Part shown: in pieces, positions 1-10,961 of the stretch
Layout: each line of letters starts with the position of its first letter
How positions within the stretch are numbered: position 1 is the first letter of the stretch
Source: Paracentrotus lividus
Lineage: Eukaryota; Echinodermata; Echinoidea; Camarodonta; Echinidae
DNA length: 64,000 nucleotides
Assembly: GCA_940671915.1 (NCBI GenBank)
Contig: CALNVZ010000381.1
Location: 608,010-672,009, forward strand
Reading direction: 5' to 3'
The notes under the pieces: model-generated
Told to the model about the DNA's origin: nothing
What the model saw: only the letters and a program-made list of their open reading frames with translations
Database searches by the model: none
Program-made: the position numbers and the translations under genes

Positions 1-589
1 TCTCAACAAGTATACAACCCTTATTGCTGGTTTTGTCTTAAATAAAGCTCTGATGTAGGACAACAAAATACTTGTATCAAAACATGAAAAAAAATTCATC
101 ATTTTCTGTTAATTAACTGGTAATAAACAAATATCTGGGGTGGAGGAGGAGCCGCGCAGGAGGAGCCGCGCAGCAAATTTGGCAAATGTGCTGTAATGAG
201 TTAAATCAAGTTCACAGAAAGGTGTTTTTGGATTGAAATGAATACACCCTGCTGAAATAATCAATTTAGCTTGATTTTGATGGTTTTATTATATTAGTCC
301 AGGAATTTTATTATCTTGATTAACAGTAATTGGCCATGCTTCTGAGATTGTCCTACAAAAAGGTTTAGTTTTCACAACTACTCCTCAAAAGTGTTTTGTT
401 TATATTTACTCAATCATTGTCAAATGAATAATTAATAAATTGATTTTAAGTGCATTTCTGACCTCCTCAGACTTCAGCTTGAAGAAAATGTATACTTTAT
501 GGGGTAAATATAGATTTTGAAAAAGTTAGAGCCACTTTCAGTGAAATGCGCGCGATTAGCACAAATTTTGAGTGTTATCTCTCTCTACA
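1..589. other. AT-rich non-coding stretch
   Basis: No ORF, RNA gene or terminal-repeat structure is recognisable here. The only structure seen is a 14-bp direct duplication (GAGGAGCCGCGCAG twice) at 146-173, which is GC-rich against an AT-rich background. Confidence 0.5.
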
Positions 590-870
590 TTCCACAAGGA
601 TTAATCCGTGTTTTTATGTCCTTGGGGCAGAAAATCTTGATAATTGGTATTCCATACAATAAAATACAAAGAAAGTCATGAAAGTAGGGGGACTGAGACA
701 TCATCAGTTTGCCAATTTGAAGAACTGTTTCCTAAAAAATTCAAAACCTAAGAAAATTCATAACTTTGCTATTTCTTATCCGATTTTGATGAAATTTTCA
801 GTGTCGTGCTTTTTCGATTTTACTTTATTTTTCTTATAATGCAAACTCCAGCCCGGATGAGTCCTTTAAT
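590..870 (-). mobile_element. Half of a hairpin MITE (AGTCC-GGGCTGG family)
   Basis: This stretch is an inverted relative of the left arm of the complete hairpin element at 27553-28177. Shared landmarks are the phrase around 'tgtccttgggg', the block with 'gggggactgagacatcatc', the 'ccgattttgatgaaattttc' block and the terminal 'agcccggatgagtccttta'. Only one arm is seen here, so it is a truncated copy with no coding capacity. Confidence 0.55.
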
Positions 871-1319
871 CAATTGTTAAAGGGATGCAGTAACATTGAA
901 TGATATTCAAATCACATTTATTCGATTTAGCTTATTTTGCCAACATAATTATAAACACTTAGGTAAGTCTGGTATCTCTTCAAAATTGCAAGCTAATTGC
1001 TTGCTTTACCTTCGAGATATCAATGATTTCATACTCAAAATTTATAAACCAACACCGGATGGTTTATAAAACCATGTGCTTTTCCACACACCCATTTCCT
1101 GTTGTAAATTCCCCCTTCTCTAGCGGCCTGGTTAGCTCTCAGCATGAGGGTACTGGTGTTCGGCTGTATGCTGGGCATTGTTTGTTACACTGTTTTAAGG
1201 TAGTAAATGACTTCCATTTGATCTGAAACTTTCAGTAGTTTGTTTTTACTGTTGGAGCAATATAATTCTATTAATCTTGGTATAATTGCTCTTGTTTTTG
1301 AAAGCTACTTAATCCCTTT
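871..1319. other. Non-coding stretch, no structure recognised
   Basis: AT-rich sequence between the MITE remnant and the duplicated block of gene copy 1. A short open frame occurs at 1023-1226 but has no family resemblance, codon bias or paralogous support. Confidence 0.4.
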
Positions 1320-2541
1320 AAAGCCATTGGAGAACTTTTTTTTTTAAGTGCAAAAGAGATCAAAATAAATCAAATGACAAACAGACTGTGTATCACATAA
1401 TTTTTGTTTATTATAAATGATTTCATCTTTATATGCATGTGTTAGCAACACCCACTAATCTACTTCAAGTGAATGATATGTTCTGTAGCTGATGCTTGAA
1501 TGACGCTCTCAAAATTTTCCAATTCAGAAAACTGAGTGAAATTTAAGTGTCCTTCAGTTAATTGTCTAAGGGTTATATACCGGGTGGCGTGGGGGATTGT
1601 CAAGGGGGTTATTATCTGGGGTTAATCATCCTGGGTAAATGTCAGGGGGTAATTGTTCTTGGGGTAAATGACGGCGCAATTGACCGGGGGGGGGGAGGGG
1701 ATAATTGTCTGGGGGCGAAACATCCAGGGGTAGTGTCTTGGGAAGCCCTGTCCCAGGGGGGGGGTTTGGGGGGGGTGGTTGCCAGTGGTATAAAAATTGG
1801 GGTCTGAAACAATGAAAGCGTTATTGGGCTATGACTTTATACAATATATCAAATGAAACATCAGCATCTGACGAAACTTTGACAATTCAGCAGCGATTTT
1901 GCGTGGTGTGAATTTCTTTTATTTTCATCTGTATTCACAGCCTGTAACAGAAACCATCTATGCCAATTTTATTTGTACAGAGTATGATTTGATAACTGTA
2001 ACAGTACTTCCCTTTTCACTTGAATCAGCAGAATTATACGCATGGCATTATAAATAGTGGTTGATATTGGGAAAGCTCTTTCAGAAACAACTTATAAATT
2101 CTACAAACTTTCTTGTAAGTGTTTAGCATTTTGTATATTTAGCTTAAAAATTTATTTTTAAAGCATAATATTCTAGCTGTGTAAACTAATCAGTGGCTAA
2201 ATAATACAGGCTATTATAATATACTTTAACAGTGTGTACATGTATAGCATGTATATGATGTATGCATGGGTATGTTAGTGAAAGTCTTGGAAAACTATAT
2301 AGGATTTCTTTTATCCTTAAATTTTTACACGGACACAGATAAATGACCAATCCTTTCCAATGCATGTCAGGCAAATCTACGTTATTAGAATCTAATAAAT
2401 TACACCTAATTTTACATTTTGATTCGAATCCTACATACACAACTCGTTCTTTCTCTCTGTCTTTAACATGTATTATCTCTCTCTCAATTTAACCTTTTCA
2501 TTAATTACCAACATACGGTAAATCTCCTATCAGATTTCAAT
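1320..2541 (+). repeat. Duplicated upstream block of B-box gene copy 1
   Basis: This block is repeated in the same order upstream of the other gene copies (about 32400-33775, 38050-39331 and, split by insertions, 49925-61825) and as a gene-less fragment near 47100-47345. Landmarks are 'gttagcaacacccacta', a G-run array at about 1565-1805, 'tatacaatatatcaaat', and a conserved 'caatgcatgtcaggcaaatc' segment just before the gene. The shared length means the gene family spread by segmental duplication with its 5' flank, not as processed retrocopies. Confidence 0.75.
1565..1805 (+). repeat. G-run array upstream of gene copy 1
   Basis: Imperfect units of the form GGGGTAATTGTCNTGG alternate with runs of five to nine G on the plus strand. 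The same type of array recurs at about 32690-32910, 38310-38440 and, greatly expanded, 49925-51340, each time at a similar position upstream of a paralogue. Several neighbouring G-runs with short loops give G-quadruplex potential; a regulatory role is inference. Confidence 0.6.
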
Positions 2542-4205
2542 ATGGCGGCAAATTTCCATCTGATAGCGGCATCAAACTCAAACCAAGGAAAGGACATGAA
2601 TATTGACTGGTCATGTGACAAGCATGCTGAGCCATCAAATTCTACTGCAAGAAACACAAGATCCCTATATGCCATCCATGCGCAACGAAAGATCATGGTC
2701 AGAACCAGTCAGCGGACGACGATGAAGATGTCATCGTGAGATGAGAACGAAAAATATGCATGACAAAAGAGTCGAATTAGAATCTACTGATGCAACGCTG
2801 TAAGAAACTGAGCGCTAAAATACAATCATGTTCTACGTTTATGAGTAACCATCTCGAGAATGTTAATGGTGAAATTAACATCGCATACGACAGCAAAATC
2901 AATCACGTTGAAACCAAAAAGCAGGAAGACATTCTTCAAATCAACAACGAGGTGGATGAGAAAATTAGAATTCTCAATGAAGAAAGAGAGACACGAGTCG
3001 CATCATGCATAGCAGAAGCAGAAAAGGAAGAGCAAACCATAAAGGAGACCAAATCCAAACATCTTAACGAGAGTAAGAAAATTGATACGACGGTAGAGAA
3101 AAAGATGGGGGATCTGACAAGTGAAACTAAGCACAGTATCGACACAATTACTAATGTGGACTTAAACATACAACGGATCAGACAAAATGACAAAACATTA
3201 GTGACTGAAGCTCCTCAAGTGATTACATCACTTGATGAAAGTGTAAGTGCAAATGTTCATCGGGATATTGATGCATGTCTTGCCCAAATACAGAGCGAGG
3301 TTGAGAGAGTGAAGTTTGTTGAGGGTGAAATAGGAGGGAAACAGTTCGCAAGAATCGATGGCTTTAATGGGACATGGAAACTTGTCAAATCATTCCCTCT
3401 TCCATCAATTTTTAAGTCTCCATTGATGCGTTGTTTGGTTAGCGATGATGAATTATGTGTTAGAGATTGTAGGAACAATGACTTATACCTTTCAAATATC
3501 AGCAATGGATACACATATAAAGTCGTAGAGGGAGACAGTGACATTGCTGTTACATTATGTGTCCCAATAGACAGTGAATTAATAGTGTGTGGCAAGGAGA
3601 GAAGAGACTGCAGGGGTGACAGCCTCAATGGATGCATCACTATCTATGACAGACAATGGAAGGTGGTTAGAGACATCACAATGCCGAGGAATCCATCTGG
3701 TGGCAGCAACGTATACATTGATGTTGACAAGGATGGGATGATCCTTGCTGCTCAGAATGGCGAATCTAATATCTACGTCATCAACCCCGCTGATGGTAAG
3801 ATAGTTAACACTATTACGATGCAGGACATGGAGGTGTGGGGTGAGATACAAGCCTTGTCATCAGGTGATATCGTAGTAGATACAGGTAAAAGTAAGGATG
3901 TATTCACTGTCATCTCAAGATCAGGGGAAGTGAAGGCTGTCATACAGCATGATGAGTGGCAGTGGGCACCGTTTTACGTTGATAAACTGACAGACACACT
4001 CTACATCACATACCGGGATGCAGAGCGTGATATCTATGCAGTTGATCAAGTGTCACAGGATGGTGACATCCAGGCAATGAGCATCGTGGAATACAAAGAA
4101 ACAAGATCTCTCTACCGTAGCCCATGTACCATAGCTCCTTCCGGTAACCTTATAGTCTGTGATGGAGACAATATTTTGGTATACAAGAAAACATTTTTTG
4201 TATAA
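2542..4205 (+). pseudogene. B-box/coiled-coil/propeller gene copy 1, 5' part frameshifted
   Basis: This is a TRIM-like cytoplasmic scaffold family without a RING, so ubiquitin-ligase activity cannot be assumed. The start ATG at 2542 lies in the same AACATGGCGGC-like context as copies 3 and 4. The first 83 or so codons show the B-box sequence scattered over frames; for example, one base is missing relative to copy 4 in the segment around 'gagccatcaaattctac'. From the Met at 2790 a clean 471-codon frame runs to a stop at 4203-4205. It holds a coiled coil (about residues 1-150 of that frame, rich in E, K and heptad-like I/L) and a propeller-like C-terminal half with repeated blade motifs such as ITIYDRQWKVVRD and IYVINPADGKI. 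It ends KKTFFV, as the other copies do. Either a decayed gene, an N-terminally shortened protein, or a gene with assembly indels. Confidence 0.7.
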
Positions 4206-4441
4206 ATGACTAATAACACACAACATTTCTCAACCACCCATTAATTAGTAACTAACAAAGGGGAAAAAATTGAACTTTCTGATGGGATCAAGTGAGGCTC
4301 CACAACATTAAAGGGCCAAGCAAGTGCTGAATATTGGTTGAAGCAATTTACAATGTATGTCTACACCCATTCATCGGTTTACAACAATTGACACAAAGTT
4401 AGTTCAACATACCACGTGCGGGATGGAATTGTGTTTATGAG

Positions 4442-4869
4442 TAAAGGCCACTGCACACCTTACGATTGGTCTGCGACCTGATTGTGTAATAAAACGTCAT
4501 AGCATTAATGTGGGTATTTAGAAATAGAACATCATAGTGTGCAGAGTTCTAAATCATCGCAGGAATACTTTTATGTTCAAATCAGTGACTATGTAACCTC
4601 CTTATTAAAATAAAAGCAAATTCAATATCTAGGCCTAATCGTAATGATGTCATAGCAATCGCACGATTGGCTACAATTTCAAACCAATTTGACATTTATT
4701 CCTAAATAAAGGCTTGCAAATTTTCTGAAATTCGATATCAGTATTTTAACAGTTAATTTGAACCTCTAATGATAAGATTCTATTCATTCATACTTTCGGA
4801 AGATAAGCAAAATGTGATTTGTTCCAAAATCGGATCGTAGACCAGTCGTAAGATGTGCGGTGGCCTTTA
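4442..4869. mobile_element. MITE with GGCCACTGCACA inverted ends
   Basis: The left end reads AAAGGCCACTGCACACCTTA and the right end is its imperfect inverse (…AAGATGTGCGGTGGCCTTT). The matching continues inward through 'CGAYTGGTCTGCGACC', giving arms of about 35 bp. A TA dinucleotide lies at both outer borders, as expected for Tc1/mariner-type insertion. Length is about 428 bp with no ORF, so it is non-autonomous. Confidence 0.75.
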
Positions 4870-6328
4870 TAAAGGGGAGAAGACATAGATTGCATCGACC
4901 AGTATCCAACACTTGCTGGGCCTTTTAACATTGATTTCTACAAACTTCATTAACTTGATAGACAATGAGATCCTTGAATACAAATAGCTTGTAATAAGGC
5001 ACGTGCATTTAATAGGGTGCAGCAAGTTTGGACATACACGGAAGTAGGTCAATATCTCAAAAACTTTCTGTTCAGGCTTCCGGCCCACTCTTTTTTCTCT
5101 GTTTAATTAGACATATCATGATTACAAACAGTGCTTAAAATCACTCACCAGTTCTTAGGTGTCCAGTTCAAACAAATTTAGGCTCGGGCTTTATGCTCAG
5201 ATCATAATTCAGTGAAATAAGTATCTTGTTCAGGATTAAAAACATTGCTTAGATAGTTTTGTTTTCAGTTAACATACAAACAAATTGTAGCTCATGCTTT
5301 GCACACGCATTACTTTGTCCAATGAAATATGTATTATGAAGTACAAAAACACATGAAATGTTGGGAAATATCAGGTCAAAACTTTTGTTTACATTTTGCA
5401 GTCATTTCCTTTTCAAAAAGATAGGTACCGGCACCCTGCCCAAAAGGACTACAAAAAAATGTTTAATGTATAAATAAAATTTTACTTGCGTTTTGACTTC
5501 ACTATCAATTTAATGAGATCAACAATAATAATATATAATAATATACGGAACATGAAAAGTGTTAAATTCCCTTGATATCAAGTGCTCTAAAAAGTGCATG
5601 TGTGCAAGAAAAACGTACATAATATATGGTCAATTTCAATCTAAATGGGACATTTAGCTGAAATTTTAATGGGGAACTGTGCCTTTCAAAATGGGCACAA
5701 ATCCAACCGTAACCAATAATGCTCAGAAACCCATGTCTTTTTTTTTTGTCGTGTCACTCACACACTGTTTTTCAATCATAATTTCCAAGACCAATTGTAA
5801 AATTCAAATCCAACTTGTAATGACACATGCTACTCCTACATTATACATAATATGGTAGTCATGATCCATTCATAACCTACGAGTGCGAAGATATGCGCCC
5901 TTCTATCAGTCCAAATGTCGTGTCACTCACGTTTAAAAATGACAATATGTGGCTAAGGTACTAAGACAGGAAAACAACAGTGTACGTTGTGCACAAAAAC
6001 TAACAGAAAAATTGATCTAATTAATGCTTAATTCACACAGCAGAAGTCCAGGGTTAGAAAAGGCCCTGACCCACTGCGCGTATTGTGTTAAGAAACTTCA
6101 AAAACAACCGAGAACTTTCACACCATCTCATTCATGATGTTTTAAAACAAAGCTTAAAACGTGGTTAAGATCAATTGTCTTATAGGAGTACCACCCCATC
6201 CCCACACTGAGCTTTTAGTTTTCTAACCGGTCGATCATGAAAAGAGTGTATCAAAAAATATTTGCCACCCCCCCCCACCCATTGGAAAATGCTGGTGATA
6301 CGCCACTGTAAAAAGATAGGGTACTTAC
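4870..6328. other. Non-coding stretch, probably intergenic
   Basis: AT-rich sequence without a supported ORF. The phrase GTCGTGTCACTCAC occurs twice (about 5748 and 5918), possibly part of an unrecognised short repeat. Nothing else is identifiable. Confidence 0.4.
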
Positions 6329-6403
6329 TCCACGTGTATCGAAACTCATCTTCTGATTCGCTGTCGCTATCCTCTTCTGCATCTCTACCTCATCAGGTGC
6401 ATC
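6329..6403 (-). CDS. Tentative 75-bp internal exon, unknown protein
   Basis: Read on the minus strand, the segment is preceded by a pyrimidine-rich acceptor (…ctctctcttag) and followed by a strong donor (gtaagt). Only one of three frames is open, and it gives exactly 25 codons in phase 0/0, starting DAPDEVEMQK and ending MSFDTRG. The composition (acidic, then K/R/Q) looks like protein, but no domain is recognised. It may be a downstream exon of the PDZ gene at 24613-26459, 18 kb away on the same strand, or of a separate gene. Confidence 0.4.
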
Positions 6404-6585
6404 CTAAGAGAGAGAGGAAGCATCTCATACGAATAGGCGGTTATCAAAAATTATGAACCTACATGTAAGAGAAAAAATATTCATGAATATTCATTCTGGA
6501 TTATTATTTTTTTAATACATTTAATATTCAATTGTACAATAGTTAGAGCCTAGTCGATAACCTAAAACTTTCAGAATTATTATTA

Positions 6586-6842
6586 TTATAGTCCGAAGTT
6601 TTTCACTAAAGTGGAGACTGATAAGTAGTTTTTGAGACTTGTACATAAAGGTGTTGTCAAAAGAGAATATATTGTGTACATGATGTCATGTATTTAAAGC
6701 ACTGGTACACAAAACATTATTATAGTCCGAAGTGTTTCACTATAATGGAGATACATGTAAGTAGTTTCTTGAACTTTTGTAAATAAAGGTTTTGTGTAAA
6801 ATAATCATTATTTGTACATGTATCTAAAGCACAGGTACACAA
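6586..6842. repeat. Two-unit tandem duplication of about 130 bp
   Basis: The segments 6586-6715 and 6716-6842 both begin 'tatagtccgaagt' and continue through 'tttcacta', 'gtagttt', 'aataaaggt/cataaaggt' and 'aaagcac.ggtacacaa'. The units differ by substitutions and small indels, so the duplication is not recent. Confidence 0.65.
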
Positions 6843-7219
6843 CCAGTATAGTGTGTCGTGTATAGTTATGAGAGTAAGTAGTGTGGTACATCATGTAGTT
6901 ACAGAACTTTAAAAAATAATAATAATAAAAAAAAAAAAAAAAATCCTAATCAGTTGTAGTTAAATGTCAAATTAGGAAGGTTATGTTTTAAGTGATTATT
7001 TCACTGACATTCCTGTTCTGAAATGATGCGATTCAAGCAAAGAAATAAATTAATCCTTAATACACTGTTTCACATATAAATATTAGTGTCAGTTACTTTC
7101 TCGTAATAATAATGAAGAAAAGCAAACAAATTTATCAGTCTCACTGACAAATTATTGGAGGCAGTTGCATTCTGCTCAACAAATGCAAATCAATCAACGC
7201 ATTTCAGAACAAAGTTTAC

Positions 7220-7308
7220 CAAATTATCATCTTCAGTTCAGCTCCTTGCTGGCACCACTGTTTGCCAATAGCAACAACACCACCGCCATCTGTGATGTCA
7301 TCTTCCAA
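7220..7308 (-). CDS. Tentative minus-strand exon, unknown protein
   Basis: On the minus strand a long pyrimidine tract ending …gttgatcttttctttag precedes an open frame starting LEDDITDGGGVVAIGK; a weak donor (TTG|gtaaac) follows. The acceptor is the strongest part of the evidence. A second frame is also open for 24 codons, so the reading frame is not settled. It lies just upstream (in gene order) of the 6329-6403 candidate. The plus-strand open frame across this region (7165-7641) is judged a chance reading of non-coding sequence. Confidence 0.3.
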
Positions 7309-8239
7309 CTAAAGAAAAGATCAACAAAACAAAAAACAAAACAAAAATTGTCAGTAAATTTTGATATTTACTTGTATTTGAAAATTTGTGTTAAGACAAT
7401 TGGTATTTCTTTATTTTCAAGTACTCTGAGCCTTTTAGGAATGGTGCTCAAAATATTTACTACTACTGTATTGTATTTCTATTGTTGTTTTCCTGATAGT
7501 GTGTCCCAGAAAAAATATATTACCATACACTATAATTGTCTATTGTTACTCGGTGTGTTCAAGCATCATATTCATGGAGTATTAGACTGGCATCATTTTA
7601 AAATTCAATATTTCTTTCTTCTTTTTTTTGTTACACCTTAACAGATTCCCTACGAAAAGATAAGCAAGGAGTGTTTGATTTTCATTGTCAAAATCAAATT
7701 GCACAAAATAAGTGGGCAAAGATGCAACTTTAGACCTTATTCACATATTATTAAGAAAGTAATAAAGTTTGTGTTCCAGTTCCAGCCAAGGGAGGTTCTC
7801 CTCCCTGGGTTATCCAGTTTGTTGTGTGTATATACAAGTAGTTTATTGCTGTACTGCTCATTGCTCATTATACTGTGCTCACCATGTATTGTTTGTGATC
7901 ATCAATTGTTTATGAACATGTGCTGTTCATTGTGATTTGGAGATCTGTATTAAAAGACAAGTTCAAGGTATGATCGATTTACAAACTGTATCTTAATTTG
8001 CTGTCTATTATTCGTAGATTAAGTGTAGCTTAGCCGATTGTTTGATTGCTCCTGATGATGCTTGTTGGGCAATAGACCGACACGAAAGCCGTGAGGGAAA
8101 GTCGTGAGGGATAGTGCAGCGAGCGAGTGAGCGTGCATGTTGTTTGGTGTTCTGTTGTTTTCGATGCGTGCCAAATAAGCCCTATACTTTGGCTGAGAGA
8201 TCGATTGCTGTGCTATAATGATTGTTGCTCCATAACTCA
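7309..8239. other. Non-coding stretch before the LINE fragment
   Basis: AT-rich with no recognisable gene. The phrase 'cctgatgatgcttgttgggc' near 8050 resembles a motif often found in retroelement flanks, but nothing around it supports a second element. Confidence 0.35.
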
Positions 8240-9590
8240 CAATGACCGCTCGGCCACGCGCTCATCCAATCAATGCTATCCAACAGGCGCTTCTTCGTAG
8301 ATCTCAATGGGAGCCACAGTAGATGGCGCACCCAGAAGAATGGCCTTCCCCAAGGGAGTGTCCTTGCCCCTCTCCTTTTCAACATCTACACCAATGACCA
8401 ACCAGTCCATCCAGAAACTAGGAGCTTCATATACGCAGATGACCTCTGTATCGCCTCGCAGTGTGACTCATTCAAGGAAATTGAAGCTACACTTCTCATC
8501 TGCTCTGGATGGTCTCGTCCCATACTACGGATCCAACCACCTTCGTGCGAATCCTCCAAGACGCAGATCAGCGCCTTCCATCTTAAAAATAGAGAGGCCA
8601 ATCGTCAACTAAAGGTCAAGTGGTATGGTAAGGAAATAGAGCACACTTTCAACCCAGTCTACCTTGGAGTCACTCTAGATCGCCCCTCACCTACAAGAAT
8701 CACATCTTGAAAACAAAGAAGAAGGTCAGTGCCAGGAACAGCATCCTGAAGAAGCTAAGCTAACTCAAAATGGGGCACTGATGCAAGGCACCATCCGCAC
8801 AACAGCCCTTGCCCTCTGCTACTCGCTGCAGAATATGCATGTCCTGTTTGGGGCAGGTCAGCACATGCTTCAAAGATAGACCCATCACTCAACAACGCAT
8901 GTAGGGCCATAACAGGCTGCCTTAAACCGACCAAGGTAGACGATCTCTACATCCTCAGTGGCATCGCCCCTCCTCACATCAGGAGGTCTGCACTCTCTCA
9001 AAAGGAGAAACTTAAACAAGAAAATGATCCACTCCACCCTCTCTTCAATGCCTTGCCAACGACAAAGCGTTTTGAGATCCAGGCACAGTTTTCTCCACTC
9101 TACGTGCCCCTCACCAGAGCCCCCACAACTGTAGGTTAGACCTTTGGTCAACCCATCTTGAGTCTGCGCCCCACAATGTCATCATCGGCCTCAAGGAGTC
9201 CCTCCCATCAGGATCCGTGAACCCTGGCCGTTCTGGCTCTGTTTGAACCGCCTGCGGGCTGGAGTCGGCCGTTGCAAGGTATAATGGCCAAATGGGGCAT
9301 CGACACTGAAGGAAGGCCAGTATGCGAATGCGGAGCGGAGGAGACCATGAGTCACCTCTACAATGCCCTCTTCTCCCCTTCCCCTGCTCCAAGCTGACCT
9401 TACTACTCTTCGCCTAATGGGATCGCCTGTGTTCAATACTTAATGGGTAGAGTCTAATTAGGATTCCCTAAGAATCAATAATAACATACAATGCATACTA
9501 ATTGACCTTTTTAAAATGTAATCAGGTATAATTACGAATCAAACAGAAGAATAGGAGAAAGGACTCGAGAAGAAGAAGAAGAAGATTAAG
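8240..9590 (+). mobile_element. 5'-truncated non-LTR retrotransposon (Jockey/CR1-like reverse transcriptase)
   Basis: A frame opening at about 8257 shows reverse-transcriptase landmarks in order: NGLPQGSVLAPLLFNIYTND (8337-8396), then FIYADDLCIA with the catalytic A-DD box, then NPVYLGVTLDR. Only the palm and thumb are left; the endonuclease and fingers are missing, the usual result of incomplete reverse transcription. Homology continues past the stop at 8710 in other frames: 'TALALCYS', 'GCLKPT', 'GIAPP', and a C-terminal 'LNRLRAGVGRC…CECGAEE' region near 9247-9350. The fragment is therefore frameshifted as well as truncated. A 3' UTR ends in an AAG-repeat tail at about 9570-9590. Clade assignment (Jockey versus CR1) is from motif style only. 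Confidence 0.8.
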
Positions 9591-9859
9591 AAAGTAATTG
9601 TTTATTCATTTCTTTTGTGTTCTTTGTGGGCTTTCTTTTATCAAATCTCACTGACAATAAATATAGAGTTAATAGGAGCTGTTTATTTTGCTGCTGGCAT
9701 CCAATGTCTATTTACTCTGATCTGTATAATTCAATTTTTAAATTTAAATTCAAAACTCTCAACTAAACGTGGCTCTTTCACATTGTTAGGTGTCAAAAGA
9801 ATGAAATACATGTACATGTAGTAACATATGTTACAACTTTAAAATGTTGCATGTAATAT

Positions 9860-10200
9860 TTCATGAATTGTTTACTTAGACCACTGTATATTGTTCACTT
9901 TTACCATATTGTTTAGTTCAACCATCTATGTACAGGTATACTGTTTCATAAATTGTTTACTTTGACAATTCTATATTGTTTACTTTTACCATATTGTTTA
10001 CTTGAACCATATATGTTTCATAAATTGTTTACTTTGACAGTTGTATAATGTTTACTTTTACCATATTGTTTAGATCAACCATATATGTACAGGTATATAC
10101 TGTTTCATTAATTTGTTTACTTTAACAATAATTGTTAAATGTATACTTTTACCATATTGTTTACTTTGACCAAGTACAGGTACAATGTATATACTGTTTT
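9860..10200. repeat. Tandem repeat, about four units of 85-95 bp
   Basis: Each unit contains 'tttcataaattgtttacttt', 'gtttacttttaccatattgttta' and 'aaccatatatgtacaggt' in that order, with variable spacing. The array is AT-rich and has no ORF. Confidence 0.65.
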
Positions 10201-10324
10201 TTTTTTTTGTAGAGACATACATAGACCTAGAGCTAGAATCCTAAACAATGCTTGCATACTGTAAAACATCCATTGTACATTACATGTCATTGTCAAGGAA
10301 AGTTAGTACAAGTCCTTAAAGCCA

Positions 10325-10935
10325 GGGTTACACCATAACCGAATTCTCCCGAATAAATTTGGACCGTTTCTGCCCGAATATTGCCTGAATCGGATGGATT
10401 CGAGGCCTATTCGTCTCTGATTCGGGGGGCTCCCTGAATCAGAGACAAATACATGTAGGTCCTGAATGTGGTCCGAATGCACCGATTACAAACGAATAGA
10501 GCCAAATTAAGACCCAAATCGGGACGAATATGGCCGAATGCGCCGAATACGATATTGAATTTCCCGAACATGCTCCAGAATCATCCCAATTCGGCCCAAA
10601 TCGGACCTGAATATGGCCGGAATGAAACTGAGGCTAGAGGATTCATGCCATATACTCCCCTAATGATACGAATAGGTTCAAATCTCTCCAGAACTGCCCA
10701 AATGCCTCCCCGAATCCAACTGAATTCCAGACAAATACATCCCAAATGTGGTCCAAATGAAATTTGTTGGTGCTCAACTTGGGAGTAGTTTGGAGTCGAG
10801 TGTATTCGGCTGGTTTTGAACAATTCAAAACGAGCCGAATCCCTCCACGAATGTTCTAGAATCCCTCCCGAATTTTCGCTCATTCGGGGAGGAAGAACAG
10901 AATGATCACGAATCCACCCGAATACGTGTATTCGG
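10325..10935. repeat. CGAAT/ATTCG-rich array
   Basis: The pentamer CGAAT, or its close variants TGAAT and CAAAT, recurs every 10-25 bp for about 600 bp, interrupting otherwise varied GC-richer sequence. The left border ('agccagggttacaccataac') looks like a transposon terminus, but no inverted partner was found at the right border. ORFs across it on both strands are by-products of the repeat. Confidence 0.6.
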
Positions 10936-10961
10936 TAAAGGTAAAGGTAAAGGTAAAGGTA
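10936..10961 (+). repeat. GGTAAA microsatellite
   Basis: Four to five consecutive GGTAAA units, followed by an A/C-rich tract. Confidence 0.8.

Noticed and set aside
1562..1807. 81-codon glycine-rich ORF
   Set aside because: Reads the G-run array; the corresponding arrays of other units do not keep the frame.
3257..3640. 127-codon minus-strand ORF opposite gene copy 1, with similar ones opposite copies 2 and 3
   Set aside because: Antisense shadows of the conserved coding sequence; their conservation follows from the plus-strand protein.
7165..7641. 158-codon plus-strand ORF
   Set aside because: AT-rich, with no homologous pattern; its beginning overlaps a better supported minus-strand exon candidate with a strong acceptor.
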